DNA from: Symbiodinium sp. CCMP2592
Lineage: Eukaryota; Sar; Dinophyceae; Suessiales; Symbiodiniaceae
DNA: 64,000 bases
Direction of reading: 5' to 3'
NCBI GenBank assembly: GCA_905221615.1
Contig: CAJNDT010002868.1
Coordinates: 510,642-574,641, forward strand
A model generated the notes under the pieces. That model saw nothing but the letters and a program-made list of their open reading frames with translations. It was not told where the DNA came from and searched no databases. Shown piece by piece: positions 13,625 to 27,700 of this stretch (within the stretch, counting starts at the first letter, position 1; the number at the start of each line of letters is the position of its first letter). Made by a program: the position numbers and the translations under genes.

Positions 13625-16600
13625 ATATATATATATATATATATATAATATGGATCGAGACTATAGGAATACCAGCCCTCCGGCCTAGAACAAGATTCGA
13701 TATTCTAAGCCCACCCAACCCCTGCATGCAGCACGAGCCGGAGACTACTTCCATTGGCACAACTATAGGCACAGCTGCGCTGCCGCGGCATGCCCTTTCA
13801 CCGTGCACGATTGCACTGATTTTGGTGGGTTCTGCTGCAAGAAATGCCATTACTGTTGTAATGCGCGGCAGTCCTAGTCACCACGGCAAAAGGTGCCAGC
13901 AACGCCTACAGAGAGCAGCGTCCACAGAGATCCACACCGGTTTCGACAAAGATCTGAGCGACGCAAAGCTCTCCGAATAGGAAGTCGCCAGCGCCGTTGG
14001 AAAGGCACACTCTTTCACTTCATCGACCTCCTCGTGGCCGAGCTCTTCGTCAGGGTTGTATAGTTAATTTCACATTGCCCTGATTCGATACTCCCTAAGC
14101 CCCTGCCCCGACCCACATCGTCCATGGTTTCAGTGATTGGGTTACACGGATTAGCATTAGTTCCCGAATCCGTGATCGTTGTGATGATAGTATTACTTAT
14201 AAGGCTAGAACCCACGCATAACATAATTCGCGTCAACCCCATACAAACTTAGGATTGGCTTTCTCACCTTAAGTCGGGGTGAACCCCAGCATTAGCTAGG
14301 CTGCATTTCGATCATGCACATATATGTATATATATATATATATATACACACCCCAAAACCCTAATACTCTGAACCCTTAACCCCAAACCCTGAACCCTAC
14401 ACCCCAAACCCTAAACCCTAATTAAGCCCTAACCCCTATAACCCTAACATTGAACCCTTAACCCGAAACTATGAACCCTAAACCCCAAACCTACATGCCT
14501 CGCTGGTTTGTCCGAGTGTGTGCACCGAAACCCCAAACCCTAAACCCCAAACCCTAAACCCGAAGCCCTAACCCTAAACCCCAACCCTGAACCCTTAACC
14601 CCAAACCCTGAACCCTAAACCCTAAGCCCTTACCCTAAACTCCAACCTTAACCCCAAACCCTAAACTCCAAACCCCCTTTAATTAGCTTAATTGTAATTA
14701 CACTTAATCCACATGCAGCCCAGGTGTGCCAATCCATTGCGACGACCCACACGCGCCCTGGGCTTTAGTTATAGGGCTGTAGTTTTGGGCTTAGGGTTTC
14801 GGGTTTAGGGTTCCGGGTTTGGGGTTTAGGGTTTGGGGTTGGGGTTTAGGGTAAGGGCTTAGGGTTTAGGGTTTGGGGTTTAGTGTTCAAAGCTTGGGGT
14901 TAAGGGTTCAATGTTGGGGTTTGGGGTTTGAGGGTTTCGGGTCAATACTTATTGGAATCGAGTATACGCGGTTCGGGTACCCTAGTCCTCTCGCTTGTGC
15001 CCCGTATATAGGTAGCCCGAGCCCCCTATAATATATAGTCTTGTTGGATTCGAACTTCAGGTTCTTGGGTTATATAGTTGGTTCGGGTATCCCTAGTCCT
15101 CTCGCTTGTGCCCCGTATATAGGTAGCCCGAGCCCCCCATATATATATATATATATATATGAGGATTGCTTTGGATTCGAATTCTGGGTTAAATATTTGG
15201 TTCGGGTATCCCTAGTCCTCTCGCTTGTGCCCCGTATATAGGTAGCCCGAGCCCCCTATAGTATATATATATATATATAGTGTGGAGGATTGCTTTGGAT
15301 TCGAACTTCAGGTTCTGGGTTATATATAGTTGGTTCGGGTATCCCTAGTCCTCTCGCTTGTGCCCCGTATATAGGTAGCCCGAGCCCCCCATATATATAT
15401 ATTGAGGATTAATTTGGATTCGAATTGAATGTTCTGGGTTAAATATTTGGTTCGGGTATCCCTAGTCCTCTCGCTTGTGCCCCGTATATAGGTAGCCCGA
15501 GCCCCCTATATATACGTAGTGTTGAGGGTTGCTATTGGATTATTAAATTCAGGTTCTGGGTTATATATTTGGTTCGGGTATCCCTAGTCCTCTCGCTTGT
15601 GCCCCGTATATAGGTAGCCCGAGCCCCCTATATATATATATATACGTAGTGTTCAGGGTTGCTATTGGATTAATTAAATTCAGGTTCTGGGTTATATATT
15701 TGGTTCGGGTATCCCTAGTCCCCTCGCTTGTGCCCCGTATATAGGTAGCCCGAGCCCCCCATATATATATATATATATATATATATTTATCGTCGAGGAT
15801 TGCTTTTGGATTCGAATTTCAGGTTCTGGGTTATTAGTGCTCACAGTTTTGGATTAAGGGTTCAATTTTGGGGTTTAGGGTTTTAGGGTTAACAAATTCG
15901 GGTCAATATCAGGATTCGAGTTGACATATGCGGTTCGGGTATCCCTAGTCCTCTCGCTTGTGCCCCGTATATAGGTAGCCCGAGCCCCCCATATATATAC
16001 ATATGTAGTGTGGAGGATTGCTTTTTTTGGATTCGAATTGAAGGTTCTGGGTTAAATATTTGGTTCGGGTATCCCTAGTCCTCTCGCTTGTGCCCCGTAT
16101 ATAGGTAGCCCGAGCCCCCCATATATGAGGATTGCTTAATTAGATTCGATTTCAATTATAAATTTGGTTCGGGTATCCCTAGTCCTCTCGCTTGTGCCCC
16201 CATATAGGTAGCCCGAAACCCTTATAATTAATATAAGGGGTTCCGCGGGGTTATTATATGTGGTTCGGGTACCCTAGTCCCTCTTTTGCTTAAGCCCCAT
16301 AGGTAGCCCGAACCCCATATTTTATAAGGGTTCCGTGGGGTTACATGCATGCATAGGGTTGTGTGGGGTTATACATATCTGGTTGGGGTACCTTAGGCTA
16401 GTCCTCTTGCGCCTATACCCCATAGGTAGCCCGACCCCCCCTTGATTTAATATAATAGATATATTATATCGATCTGTGTTCCGCCTGGTTACATATATCT
16501 GGTTCGGGTACCCTAGTCCTCGCTTCTGCCCCATATATTATAATAGGTAGCCCGAACCCTATAAATATTGGTTGGGGATTCGGATTTCGATCGATAGGGT

Positions 16601-17740
16601 TCCACGGGGTTACATATCTGGTTCGGGTACCCTAGTCCTTTTTCGCTTAGGTAGCCCGAACCCCATATAATATATTCGGCTATTGGGATTCCAGGTCTGT
16701 TGTGATTTCAGCGATCTAGCAGGTTATGTTTTATCGGTTTGGTTCGGGTGCCCTCTTGATCCAGGGAGTATTGGAATCTGCTTGGGGTACCCTGGTCCTC
16801 GCGCGCTTACGGCCCTAAAGTTAGGCAGAACCCCATTAAATAAATGAATACGTTTCCGCGGATGGCAACTGCTCTGGATTTTCGGCAATCGACAGCTCGA
16901 GTTATAATCTGGTTCTGGGTCTCGTGCACGTAGGGCTTCATACATGGGTCTTGCAAGAAGTGGGGTTTATGGGACTTAGATCTGGTATGCATCGACACCG
17001 TCCTAGTTATATCATTTTCTGAATCGTGCACATTGCCACGGATAGGATGGCTTCAAGGATTAGGGTTTGGACTAATTGGGGTGTAGGTGATTAGCATATC
17101 TGCATGGTTATTCGGGTCTATATATATATATATATATAGTCTTTCTTTCGGATCTCAATTGGGGTTTCACATCGGGGTTCATAGATCGAATTGGGCTTGA
17201 AGGATTATAATATGAGGTTTGGAGTGATTAGGGGTTGTGTTATCAATCCGGAAACCCTAGCCCCAAAATCCCAACTTCTCTGTACTAGATTTAAACCCAG
17301 GGCCTTTTTTTTTGTTCTTGCGGCGTCGCCCGCGCAGTTGATCCTGAACGACGGCCTTATCCGGACCCAAGGCAAGCAGGGGTTCCAGACCCAAAACAAG
17401 CTGATCCGCTTGCGGGGACGCCTTTTCCGGACGGAAGGAGCTAGCAGATCCGCCTCAGCAGCTCATCTTGGGACAGATTCCCCTCGACGCTCAGTTCCTC
17501 CATATGGAGTGCGTGGAGACGTCTGCACTGGCACTCATCGGAAGCCGACTTCGAGAGCGTGGTTGAAGAGCTGGCCAGACAACCAACGGACTATTGGGGC
17601 CCCCCCCACCCAAACCCTGAACCCTAACCCTAATCAACCCTTCCAATATAATAGCTAGGGTTCAATAATCGTCTTCATAAACCCTTCCCCCACTCCCTAC
17701 TAAGAAGCAACAGGGACTATAAATGTATAATATATTTTTT

Positions 17741-17783
<43 letters not shown>

Positions 17784-20700
17784 AATATTATAGGGTTTCC
17801 CTAGGCCCCGGCCCCGCTACATATAGGATTTGGTGTAACTCATATAGGGTCTTTGTACGCCTACACATCACGAAACAAAGACAAGCACCCTCAATTGAAA
17901 ACAAATCCTCCCTACAGTACTGCAGATCCAACAATCTTACATTAGCGGATCCGGGATATCCAGCACATCGATCCTGATATATAGGACTAGGGTATCCGGT
18001 TCGTTATACCTTGCAACACCGAACGCTAAACTTTATTCCCCCTGAACTCTCAACCCCTAGCAAATAAGGCCGACGAGCTATACACCATTTGGAATGCGAT
18101 TGGCTCCAGATTCGATGTCGTCACTTGGTGGACTCGGCACCAGGCAGCTTACCATGAACCTCCAATAAGTATAGGGTTTAGGGTGTAGAGTTCAGGGTAG
18201 GGGTGCCAGGGTTCCGGCTTTGGATTTTGGGTTTAGGATGTAGGGTTGAGGTTCCAGGTAGGTCGTGACCTCCAGTCCAAACAATACCCTTCGACTTAGT
18301 ATAAGTATAGGGTTAGTAATTTATGGGGATAACAATGGGGTTTCTAGGGGGCTTATGGGGATAATAATGGGGTTTCTAGGGGATACTAATTTAGTAGACT
18401 TACTAAGTCAAAAGGGCCTCCAAGAAGTCCAGTCCGATTCCATGCATGCATGGTCGATTCTGTGCTCCTACTGAACAGCTTAGGATCACATGGGCTACAA
18501 ATACCCGTGGAATCACTCTGGATTCAGATCATGGAGATTCCATATATCGTGACTTGGTGGTATCCCGCCTCGTGGTCTGAAATGTATCCAAGTGCTGGAG
18601 TGGTTGTTGTCAAACTGCATGTCTAGACTCATGCGTGCAACGCAATCCAAGGTTGAATTCGAGATGCCATGGGTCGATGGATTATATCGTTCTGGATGGC
18701 ATGGATCGATGGATTAGATCGTACCGGATTCGGCATTGTGGTCATTGCTGTGGAAAGATCATGTATGCGTGGCTTCTCGGATGTTCCTCTCAGTTTCAAG
18801 CTAAACTCTACACCCTATGCAATCCCTGAACTGATTAATATATGTCCGAGGCGCTACGGATCTTGGAGAGTGGAGATGCCACACAAGCAGCTGGACCTGC
18901 ACAGATTAGTCGCGCTCGGTGCTTTTAATGGTCGTTTGAAACGCTTCTGTAGGGCCCGGGGTTCAGCTTAGGATTTGAGATTACTCGCGGGTTCCTGGAT
19001 CGAGCTCGATGCGGATATTAGCTGCTGCTGGGATGAGTGCTGGGTTGGCAAAAGCTTGGGAACCTGTCCGTTCGGTCGGGAGTGCCCCACGTGCTTCGCA
19101 TGCTTGGTTGCAATAGCTTGCATGCTTATCTACTGCAGGTATTTTCTGTTTTCATGGATCCATGCATGTCGTTCTAACCTGTCCCGAGGTATGTACATGT
19201 AATAATGCTACACGGAAATTCAGCAGACATTACATGACGTGTGAATTCCCAAAACCCATGCACAATACCCAGCACACATATATGCATGCTAGCTATGCAT
19301 ACCCTAAACCCTAAACCCAGATCGACCCCTAAACCCTAGCTAATTTATCCCCGGCCTTAATTTACATAAATTAGCGCTGCTAGTTTGTTGCGACATTTTG
19401 TCGCATCGTGTCTTGCAAGCCCACTGCAGATGCTCGGCTGCATTGTGACATTCAGCTATTATTGCTGTCTAGGAATCGGCAGTGTGACGTATATAGATGC
19501 CACGCTTAGGAATGCCACGCAAAAAGGATGGTGTTGACAGTGTGGTGGAGAGTCTCGGTGAGAATCTGTTGCGATTGCTACAGTCATGCCGTGTATGAGG
19601 GGGGATTTGGGCCGAGGAAGCTGAAAGGATGCATGAAAAAGCACCTGAAGGTGGAGGAAGTGAAGAAGAACGGCGAGCTCGTCGCCGGTGGGCCTCGTGC
19701 ACAGCGTTAGATGTTATTCTGTTTGCTGTAGTGCCAGGAGGTGACATCCGACGCAAAAGAAACAGCTGGTTTCGGGCAGCCTTTGAGGATGCGTGCCTCA
19801 TCCGTATTGGCAGTGTAGACACACTCTCTCTCTCTGTCTCTCCCCCCCTCTCTGGCTATGCATGCTCTCTCTCTTTCTCTCTCTATCTCTCTCTCTCTCT
19901 CTCTCGCTCTCTCTCTCTCTGTATCTCTCTCTCTCTCTCTAGCTATAGTTTCATCTCGATTCCAGCTTAGGTCCCTGAAGCGCAGACCTTCGCGAAAGAG
20001 CATCCTATCGGTGGTGCAGCAGATCAATCAGGATCTGAAGATATGTGCCACCGCTGCAGTGAAGACATGCATTATCCCACATGTGCTGCTTTCTGGTACA
20101 ATGCTTGCATGTACTATGTTTCTATGTGTACACATCGCATGCTCAGGCCCCTATGGGCTGGATACTGAAGCATGGGCTTCGGTGCAGGCCTACAGAATCG
20201 TGTGCATTAGACGGCTTTGACATATGGATCTAGCCAGGCGGACAAGCTGAATGCGATGATGGAAAGGTTGGTTAGAAGCTGCCAAAGTAAGAACCGCGCA
20301 AAGACTGGGTCAGCAGCGACGCCAGAAGCATCCGTGGCCGTGAATCCCGACAACCTGGAGACGCAGGTGATTGAGGAGCCGGACATAGAGGATTTGCTCA
20401 AAGAGCTTTGCAAGGAGAACGGTCTGGATTACAACGCGGAAGGAGTAGAGGCCGGCATGTATATATGGATTATGTAAAATGACTATGTAAAGGGCAGGAA
20501 TTCCGGGTGTCGGTATCATGTACACTTCCTATACAAACTGACACTAGTGGGCAATGTCCTATCATGTAGGGTTTATGTAGGATCTGACACTTTGGGTTTT
20601 CGGGGTTTGCCCTAGTATTCTGTAAGAATCTATTGCCCTAGCACACAATCCCCCCAGGATGATGAGAATCCGCGGCTTCTGCGTTCACAGCATCTGCCGG

Positions 20701-23700
20701 ACGGCACACAGGTGGATGACCGGCCCGAGGATTGTTCTCTCTCTCTCTCTCGCTCGCTCTCTATCTCTCTCTCTACAGCTCCAGTTCCGGATCATGTTTT
20801 GTTTGTACGTGTCAGGATGAAGCCTCCGAAGTGGGGGACCAAGCAGACAAAGAAGAAGAGCAGGATTCATGGTACCGTTGTATATATATATGTACGAATA
20901 CCATATATTTATATATATATATATATAGAAGAGTGTATATCATGTGCATGCACCTGCGAAGGACATGGATGAAGAAGCCGATGTGGCCGAAGAGTCACAG
21001 GAAGGGCAGGCCGGGCTACACAATATACATATATATATATATAGAAACCGTCAATTTAGCATGTGCATGACAAGGACATGGATGAAGAAGTCGATACGGC
21101 CGAAGAGTCTCAGGAACAGCAGGCCGGGCTATAGACAATAATTTAGAATCAGTCAACATCTGCATGCATGACAAGGACATTGGTGAAGAAAGTGATCCCT
21201 CGCAAGAGTCTCAGGAACACCAGGCCGGGACATAGAAGATAACTTCGAATCAATCAACATGTGCGGGCATTTCGGGGTATGTTAGAGGGTAGTTGGGGGG
21301 GGGGTAGGAAACCTCAAGCTCTATATAAGTCTATCATGCTGTTCAGCTTTCGGGGCTCTGTATCGGTATTCGGGTTTCTGGGCTTGGGATTCATGGCTAT
21401 TTAGGAGGGCTTATTCTGAAGTATGGTTATACCTATATATATACATATACATTAACTATAGCAATACTATAGGTTTTTTTTCTGGCTATTCCCAAAATAT
21501 CGAAGTATGGTTATACCTATATTAACTACCAATACTATATGGGCCCTTTCCTGGACTAGAACTACAGTATATGGGCCCCAAGCCGTATTCTACTTATTAA
21601 TGTGCATGCCACAAGGACATGGACGAAGAAGCCCATTCCACCGAAGAGACTGAGGAACAGCAGGCCGGGCTCTAGACAAGATTTTAGAATCAGTCAACAT
21701 GGCCTGTGCATGCATGACAAGGACATTGGTGAAGAAGGTGATGCCGCCGAAGAGTCTCAGGAACACCAGGCCGGGCTATAGAAGATAAGTTAGAACCAAA
21801 CTGCATGTGCATGCATGTGTGAAGGACATGGACTCAGAAGTCGAGGCAGGTGAAGAGTCTGAGGAACAGCAGGCCGGGCCATATATAGTTTTAAATTTCG
21901 AACCGATGATGCATGCGACAAGGACATGGGCGAAGAAGCCGAGGCCGTCGAAGAGTCTCAGGAACAGCAGGACGGGCCATAGTTCATCAATTCTTTTCCA
22001 TATCATGATGCTTGTGCGAAGGACATGGATGAAGAAGCCGACGAGCAGGATCAAGAATCTGAGGACTGATATCATGCATTACAGCAGACAGATGAAACGA
22101 GCTTATCGTCCGAGGCCGTCGAAGAGTCTCAGGAACAGCAGGACGGGCCATAGTTCATCATTTCTTTTCCATATCATGATGCTTGTGCGAAGGACATGGA
22201 TGAAGAAGCCGACGAGCGGGATCAAGAATCTGAGGACTGTTATCATGCATTACAGCAGACAGATGAAACGAGCTTATCGTGTGCAAATGGCCAGGACGAT
22301 TGCGAGCAGGACAACCATTCGGGGGAAGAGCAGAACCAGGATTATGATGCAATTTCAATGCATTACTGCAGAGTATCCTCCCACATATGTTATATATATA
22401 TATGCATTGTGCACTAGGAGATGCCCCATGAAGAATGTGATGAAGAGCAGCCCGAGGATCCGACATGTGTCGTGCTCACGATCGATGTTTATTTATGGGG
22501 GGTGGAGTGCTGACATGATCAGGACGATGCCGAGATCCAAGACGATCAGCAGAGTCAGGACTGTCGGCGCGTAGCTCGGCGATTGTGTCTAGATCATTCA
22601 AATTGTGCCAGGACATACCACAAGAAGAAGCCGGCGACCAGTCAGAGCAAGAATCCGATCAGGCTTCATGTGCAGAGCCGATGTATATTCGTGCTATGAA
22701 GGTGGTGTCTATGCAATGTGCAATGCGTGGCAGGACCAAGCTGATGTGGGCCAATCAAAGTCCGAGGAAGAGCAGCTCGAGGATACATGTGTCCTGCTTT
22801 GTTAAACAAACATGAATTTCACAGTTTCGGTCACGATCGGGATTTTTCTTCGGGTGTGGACTGCCCTGAGTTGATCAGGACGATGGTGAGATCGAAGACT
22901 CCGACGAGCAAGAGCAGAGTCAGGATTGAACTCATGTAAAGCTCGACAGCTGTGTCTAGAATGTGCAACTCGTGGCAGGAGATGCCCTGCGAAAATGCAG
23001 AGGAAGAGCAGCTTGAGGATATGTGCATCCCGCTTTAGAACACATGCATGCATGCAAGCAAACAAGAATTTAATGTATAATTCAGACACATTCGGTCAGG
23101 ACGATTCCGAGATCGATGCCGGTGTTCCCGGCGACCACTCAGAGGAAGAGGCGATTCAGGACGCTACTTGTGCAGTACTTAGATCCTTACATGCATGCAT
23201 GTGCGTTTTAACTGTACTATGCAATGTGCAATGTGAGACAGGACCGAGCTGACGTGACCCAGGAAAACTCCGAGGAAGAGCAGCTCCAGGATATGTGTTT
23301 CCTGATAAGTGTATGGCATTTACATCATGTATGAAATCAGGACGATTCTGAGATGGAGTCTGGTGCGCCCGACGACCACTCAGAGGAAGAGCGGAGTCAG
23401 GATTGTCTTTTGTGCAGTGCGGAGAGTATATATATATATATATATATATGTTAATGTGCAATGATCGAGTGGCAGGACCAAGCTGATGTGGACCATGACA
23501 AGTCAGAGGAAGAACAGCTGCAGGACACGTGTGTCTAGCTCTAAAAGACGATGTTCAATACTCCTTAATAGAATAGGCCATGCATGTGATATTATATATA
23601 TATATATATACGTGTTGTCAGGAAGATGATGATATCCCGGCCACACAGCCCGACAGCCAGCTGTGTCAGGATTGGGGTTTTGCTGTACCGGACATCTCCA

Positions 23701-24716
23701 GATATGCTATAATGCTCGTATTGAAAATCAGCCAGGCACCATCGGATGCCGAAGACAACGAGGAGAAGCCAGACGATCAGGACCGCGATGGTGTACCATG
23801 TATGCACATGTGCATGTCCTAGCCTATACCGCCATAGAATACTTAAGATTACTGTATCGTGATACTGAGCTAGGAGCGTGATGCTGGGGCACATCCGCTT
23901 CAAGGCGATATCGATGAGACTGGCAATGCCGCCGAGGAGTGTGCAGTGTAATGTGTATAGAGCCATGATCATGTAACCTTGTTCGGTCGCGATCTGTCAG
24001 GAACCAATACAAGGGGAGAAGCGGAAGCGCTCGCTGAAACGCAATGCGAGCACGGAAGTGCTCTTTGAACAAAACAAAGGGCGTGCACTCACAGCCCAGC
24101 TCAACCAGCTCGACCTTGCACCGATCCACCAAGCAGCACTAGACGCCGCCGGGGCAGTGCCGCCCATCAGCCCTGCCGAACAACTTGCACTCCTGAGGGC
24201 CGAAGTGGCCTCAAAAAAGAAAAGAATGCCACAGGAAGCAGCAGAAACGGTGGAACTCGGAGATGGCTGGTACAAGGAGAAGAGGCGCCATTCATTAGCA
24301 GCTAACATGCATGCCTGCGCCTTGATCGATTGCATGTGTTGCATTGTGTTGCAGGGTAAGAACGAAGGGCAAGCAGCAGGGCAAGGTTTATGTCTTTTAC
24401 ACCAACCGGGACGGACGAACGGCTGACTCACGAAAGAAGCTGGAGGCTCAAGGAGGCCACGATCCAGAACCAGATGGGCGAACCACCCGCCACCAAGCAG
24501 CAGCAGCAGCAGAGGAGGAGGCCGAAGGAGACGCTAAGAAAACGAAGGCCAAAGGAAAAGCGAAGGCGAAAGGAAAAGCGAAGGCCAAAGGAAAAGCAAA
24601 GGCGAAAGGAAAAGCGAAGGCCAAAGGAAAAGCAAGCAAAGTTGAAGCCGTCGTGAAGGCAGTGTCTGAGGCTCGTCATGACAATATATACATAGCATAT
24701 GCTGATCGAGTGCACA

Positions 24717-24759
<43 letters not shown>

Positions 24760-27700
24760 CATGTATACATGAAGTGTAACTGTGCCCATTGTCAGGACGA
24801 AGAATCTGAGGAGGGAGCTCTCCAGAAGATGGATGAAGGATACGAGAGCGAAGCGCTTGAGAGTGAAGAGTGCTAGACACGAAGGCCAGGGACAACATGT
24901 AGACTTGATGTGTGATGGCATGTACCATGCATATGTTAAGACTAGACGCTTGTACACGTATGGAGGATCAAGGCTGCGATGCTTGGAGATGCAAAGGATG
25001 CGAAGCGAAGCGCTTCAGAGTGAAGAGTGCAAGACACGAAGGCCTGGCATAACATCTAGATGTCATGTGTGCATGCATGCTTCTACCATGCATGTGTTAA
25101 GAATAGATCCTTCTACCTCGATCCATGGAGGAGCAAATTAAGCAAATTCGCTACTTGGACATGCAAAGGATGCGAGTTCTTCAGCTCGCTGTTGCCTGCT
25201 TCTCTCAAAAGGACGGCTCGCTGCACAGGATCTGTCTGCAATGGGTGTGCAATCACATGACAGCATGTGACGCCCCCGGTGCTTGCATGCTGGCAATTTC
25301 AAGTATAAGTATATAGGTTAAATATAATTAATGTATAAGCCCGCACGACCCTTATAATACTTCATCATATATTCGCCTGGAACAATATATGCCCTGAATG
25401 CTATGATGAACCCGGTCCCATCCTATCTTCCTCAAGAATACCTGTGGAGCTATGAAGCTCTCCATGGTCTTGCCGATCCTGCAGTTTATAGCGCAGCTGG
25501 AAAAGCCGGCCCCGATGGAGCAGAATGATTTTGTTTTCCAGCTGCACAGATGCATGGTCATCGATACTCTACTAAGCTATTGCTCTCAGCCCGAAACCCT
25601 AGAACGTAAACCTAGAGCCCTCCACCCTAAACCTTTTACCTTTGATCACTCAATCCTAAACTCTCGATCTGTTGGGCTGTGATCTGAGGTCGAGTTCTGT
25701 GCTGGTGCCGGCGAACTGACGGCTGCATTGGTTGATGCCTTCGACTTCCAGGGGAAGAGATTCGATCTGAATTATTCCAAGAACCACGACTTCTTGCGGA
25801 CTGTGGGATTTTTGGCTGTGTTGGCTGCGGTGTCTTGGCTTTGCTGATCCCCACTGCCGGGCTGTCCCTAGCTAGCGCTACAACCGACGAAGTGCATATG
25901 CTGTTCCCAGGTCAGAAACACTGTTTATGGTGGTCTTCTTATGTGCGCTCCACCATGTTCGAGCTGGATATCTATGTGACTGGTCCGAATTCATAAATGC
26001 ATGTCTGAGGTACTTAAGAAATGCCTCCGCGCACCACCTTCCATCCAGGAGTCGCTCGACGACGAAGAGGAGCGGTCGCAATCCTCAGGGTGAGACGAAG
26101 TACAAGAAAGTTCGGCGGGCCAATGCGTTTGTGGAGCGTTTGTGTTACGTTCTGAGGATAGCACATAAACTAGGAATATTTTGGGTGGTGGAACAGCCTT
26201 CGAGTTCCGTGTCTCGGACATCATATTCGATCGTTGCAGGAAGGAGCTAAGGAGGGAGGAAGGCGCTACGAAACTTGCGGGTTGCCCCCGCTATGCAACA
26301 GGGCTACCAGGAGCGAGGCGCAGGAGCCAGTGACTGTGCTAAACCTCTTCCCCAGATAGCCCTCGGCTTCGCTACCTTGTGGTAGCTAGCAATTTCTAGT
26401 GTTTCACCCTATCCGTGCCTTCGGCAGCTATGGGAGGAAAGGGCAAGGATGCCCAAGCTACACAGCCCAAGGGCAAAGGGCCGGCGGATGGCACCGGCCC
26501 CGCTACGGCCGAAGCGCCCGCTACCGGCGACTACCTGCCGGACACCCTCCGCAATTTGCGGAAGGCGCTACGATTTCGGCCGGCGGACTGTGCCGAAGGT
26601 CTGCCACGCTATCTGGAGAAACCCTTGCTACAGGAATTCATCGCTATGTCCCAGGAGGCGATTGAGACGCTAGACAAGGAGCCCCCACCCCGAAAGTGGC
26701 TGGGGGCCGGGCTACGCCAGCAAAGCCCCGCTAACATGATGGAAAGACGGGTCTTGTCCGCTACCAGCTGGGCTGACCTGTCCCAGGAGGACATCGATAA
26801 CCTCGATGCCGCTATGTCTGCGAGCTTGACGCAAAAGTTCGCCGCTACAGAGGCCGCCGCTGCCGCTGCGAAGTCCCAGCTAGACCAGCTAGCCGCTGCA
26901 AATGCGGCCGCTACGGCTGCCAAAGCCAAGGCCCGCAAGGAGGCCGAGGCAATGGCCGCTAAGATCGCAGCTAAGAAGAAGGCGGAGCACGACCAGAGGG
27001 TCGCTGCGGCCGCGCTAGCAGAGAAGAAGCGGGAGGCCGCAGAGCGGCTCGCTAAGGAAGAGGAGGCCGCCGAGCTCGAGTTCCAGCGCGCGGTGGCCGC
27101 TAGCAAGGCCTCCCTGCAGGCCGCAGAGGAGAGCGCTAGCCGAGACCCAACCGCTACAGGCAGCACCGACCCAGTGCCTGCAGCTACCGGGGCAGCTTCC
27201 ACGCTGGACCCCACGCCGGCCGAGGCTGCCGCTAGAAGGTTCATGGATGCGGGGCCGACAGCGGCTACAGCATCCTTTCCCCGCGCTACCAGTCCGAGCC
27301 GGGGCAGGGCTAGGAGCCCGGGCCGGGGCAAGGGCAAAGACGCTAAGGGCAAGGGCCAGCCCGACGGCAAAGGCCCGCCGCCCGCTAACATCAGCATCTT
27401 CGAGTAGTTTGCCGAGGGGCCAAAGCTATTGGTACCTCGAGCTATCGTGGTCCAGTATCGACCGCGATCTCTGGCCGCTAGGTTCGTGGGACCGCCGCTA
27501 CGAGCTGGGTAAGGGCAAGGGCCCGAACCCTCGCTATGGCAAAGGTGAGGATAACAACCTCACGCTAGAGGCGGTCCACTACGAGGACCACCTCTATGAC
27601 CTCGGCAGGGAGGATGCCGCGCTAATGTGTCGCTATGCCCCTCCGCCGCTTGGCACTCCTGCGGGCGACAGGGCTAGCGAACTGCTAGCCATGCTCTTGC

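Noticed and set aside
14345-16800. CRISPR-like array
   Set aside because: Repeats are about 58 bp with AT microsatellite linkers in a eukaryotic intron; this is a satellite, not repeat-spacer units.
22158-22466. Minus-strand frames across the mini-exon array
   Set aside because: Antisense shadows; all splice signals and phases fit the plus strand.
24390-24928. Arg/Lys-rich plus frame and Phe/Leu-rich minus frames over 24.4-24.9 kb
   Set aside because: Alternative frames of the KGKAKAK tract; phase with the MBD-like exon selects the frame used.
26609-27397. 262-residue minus-strand Ala/Ser/Leu-rich frame
   Set aside because: Antisense shadow of the Ala-rich ORF at 26430-27407.
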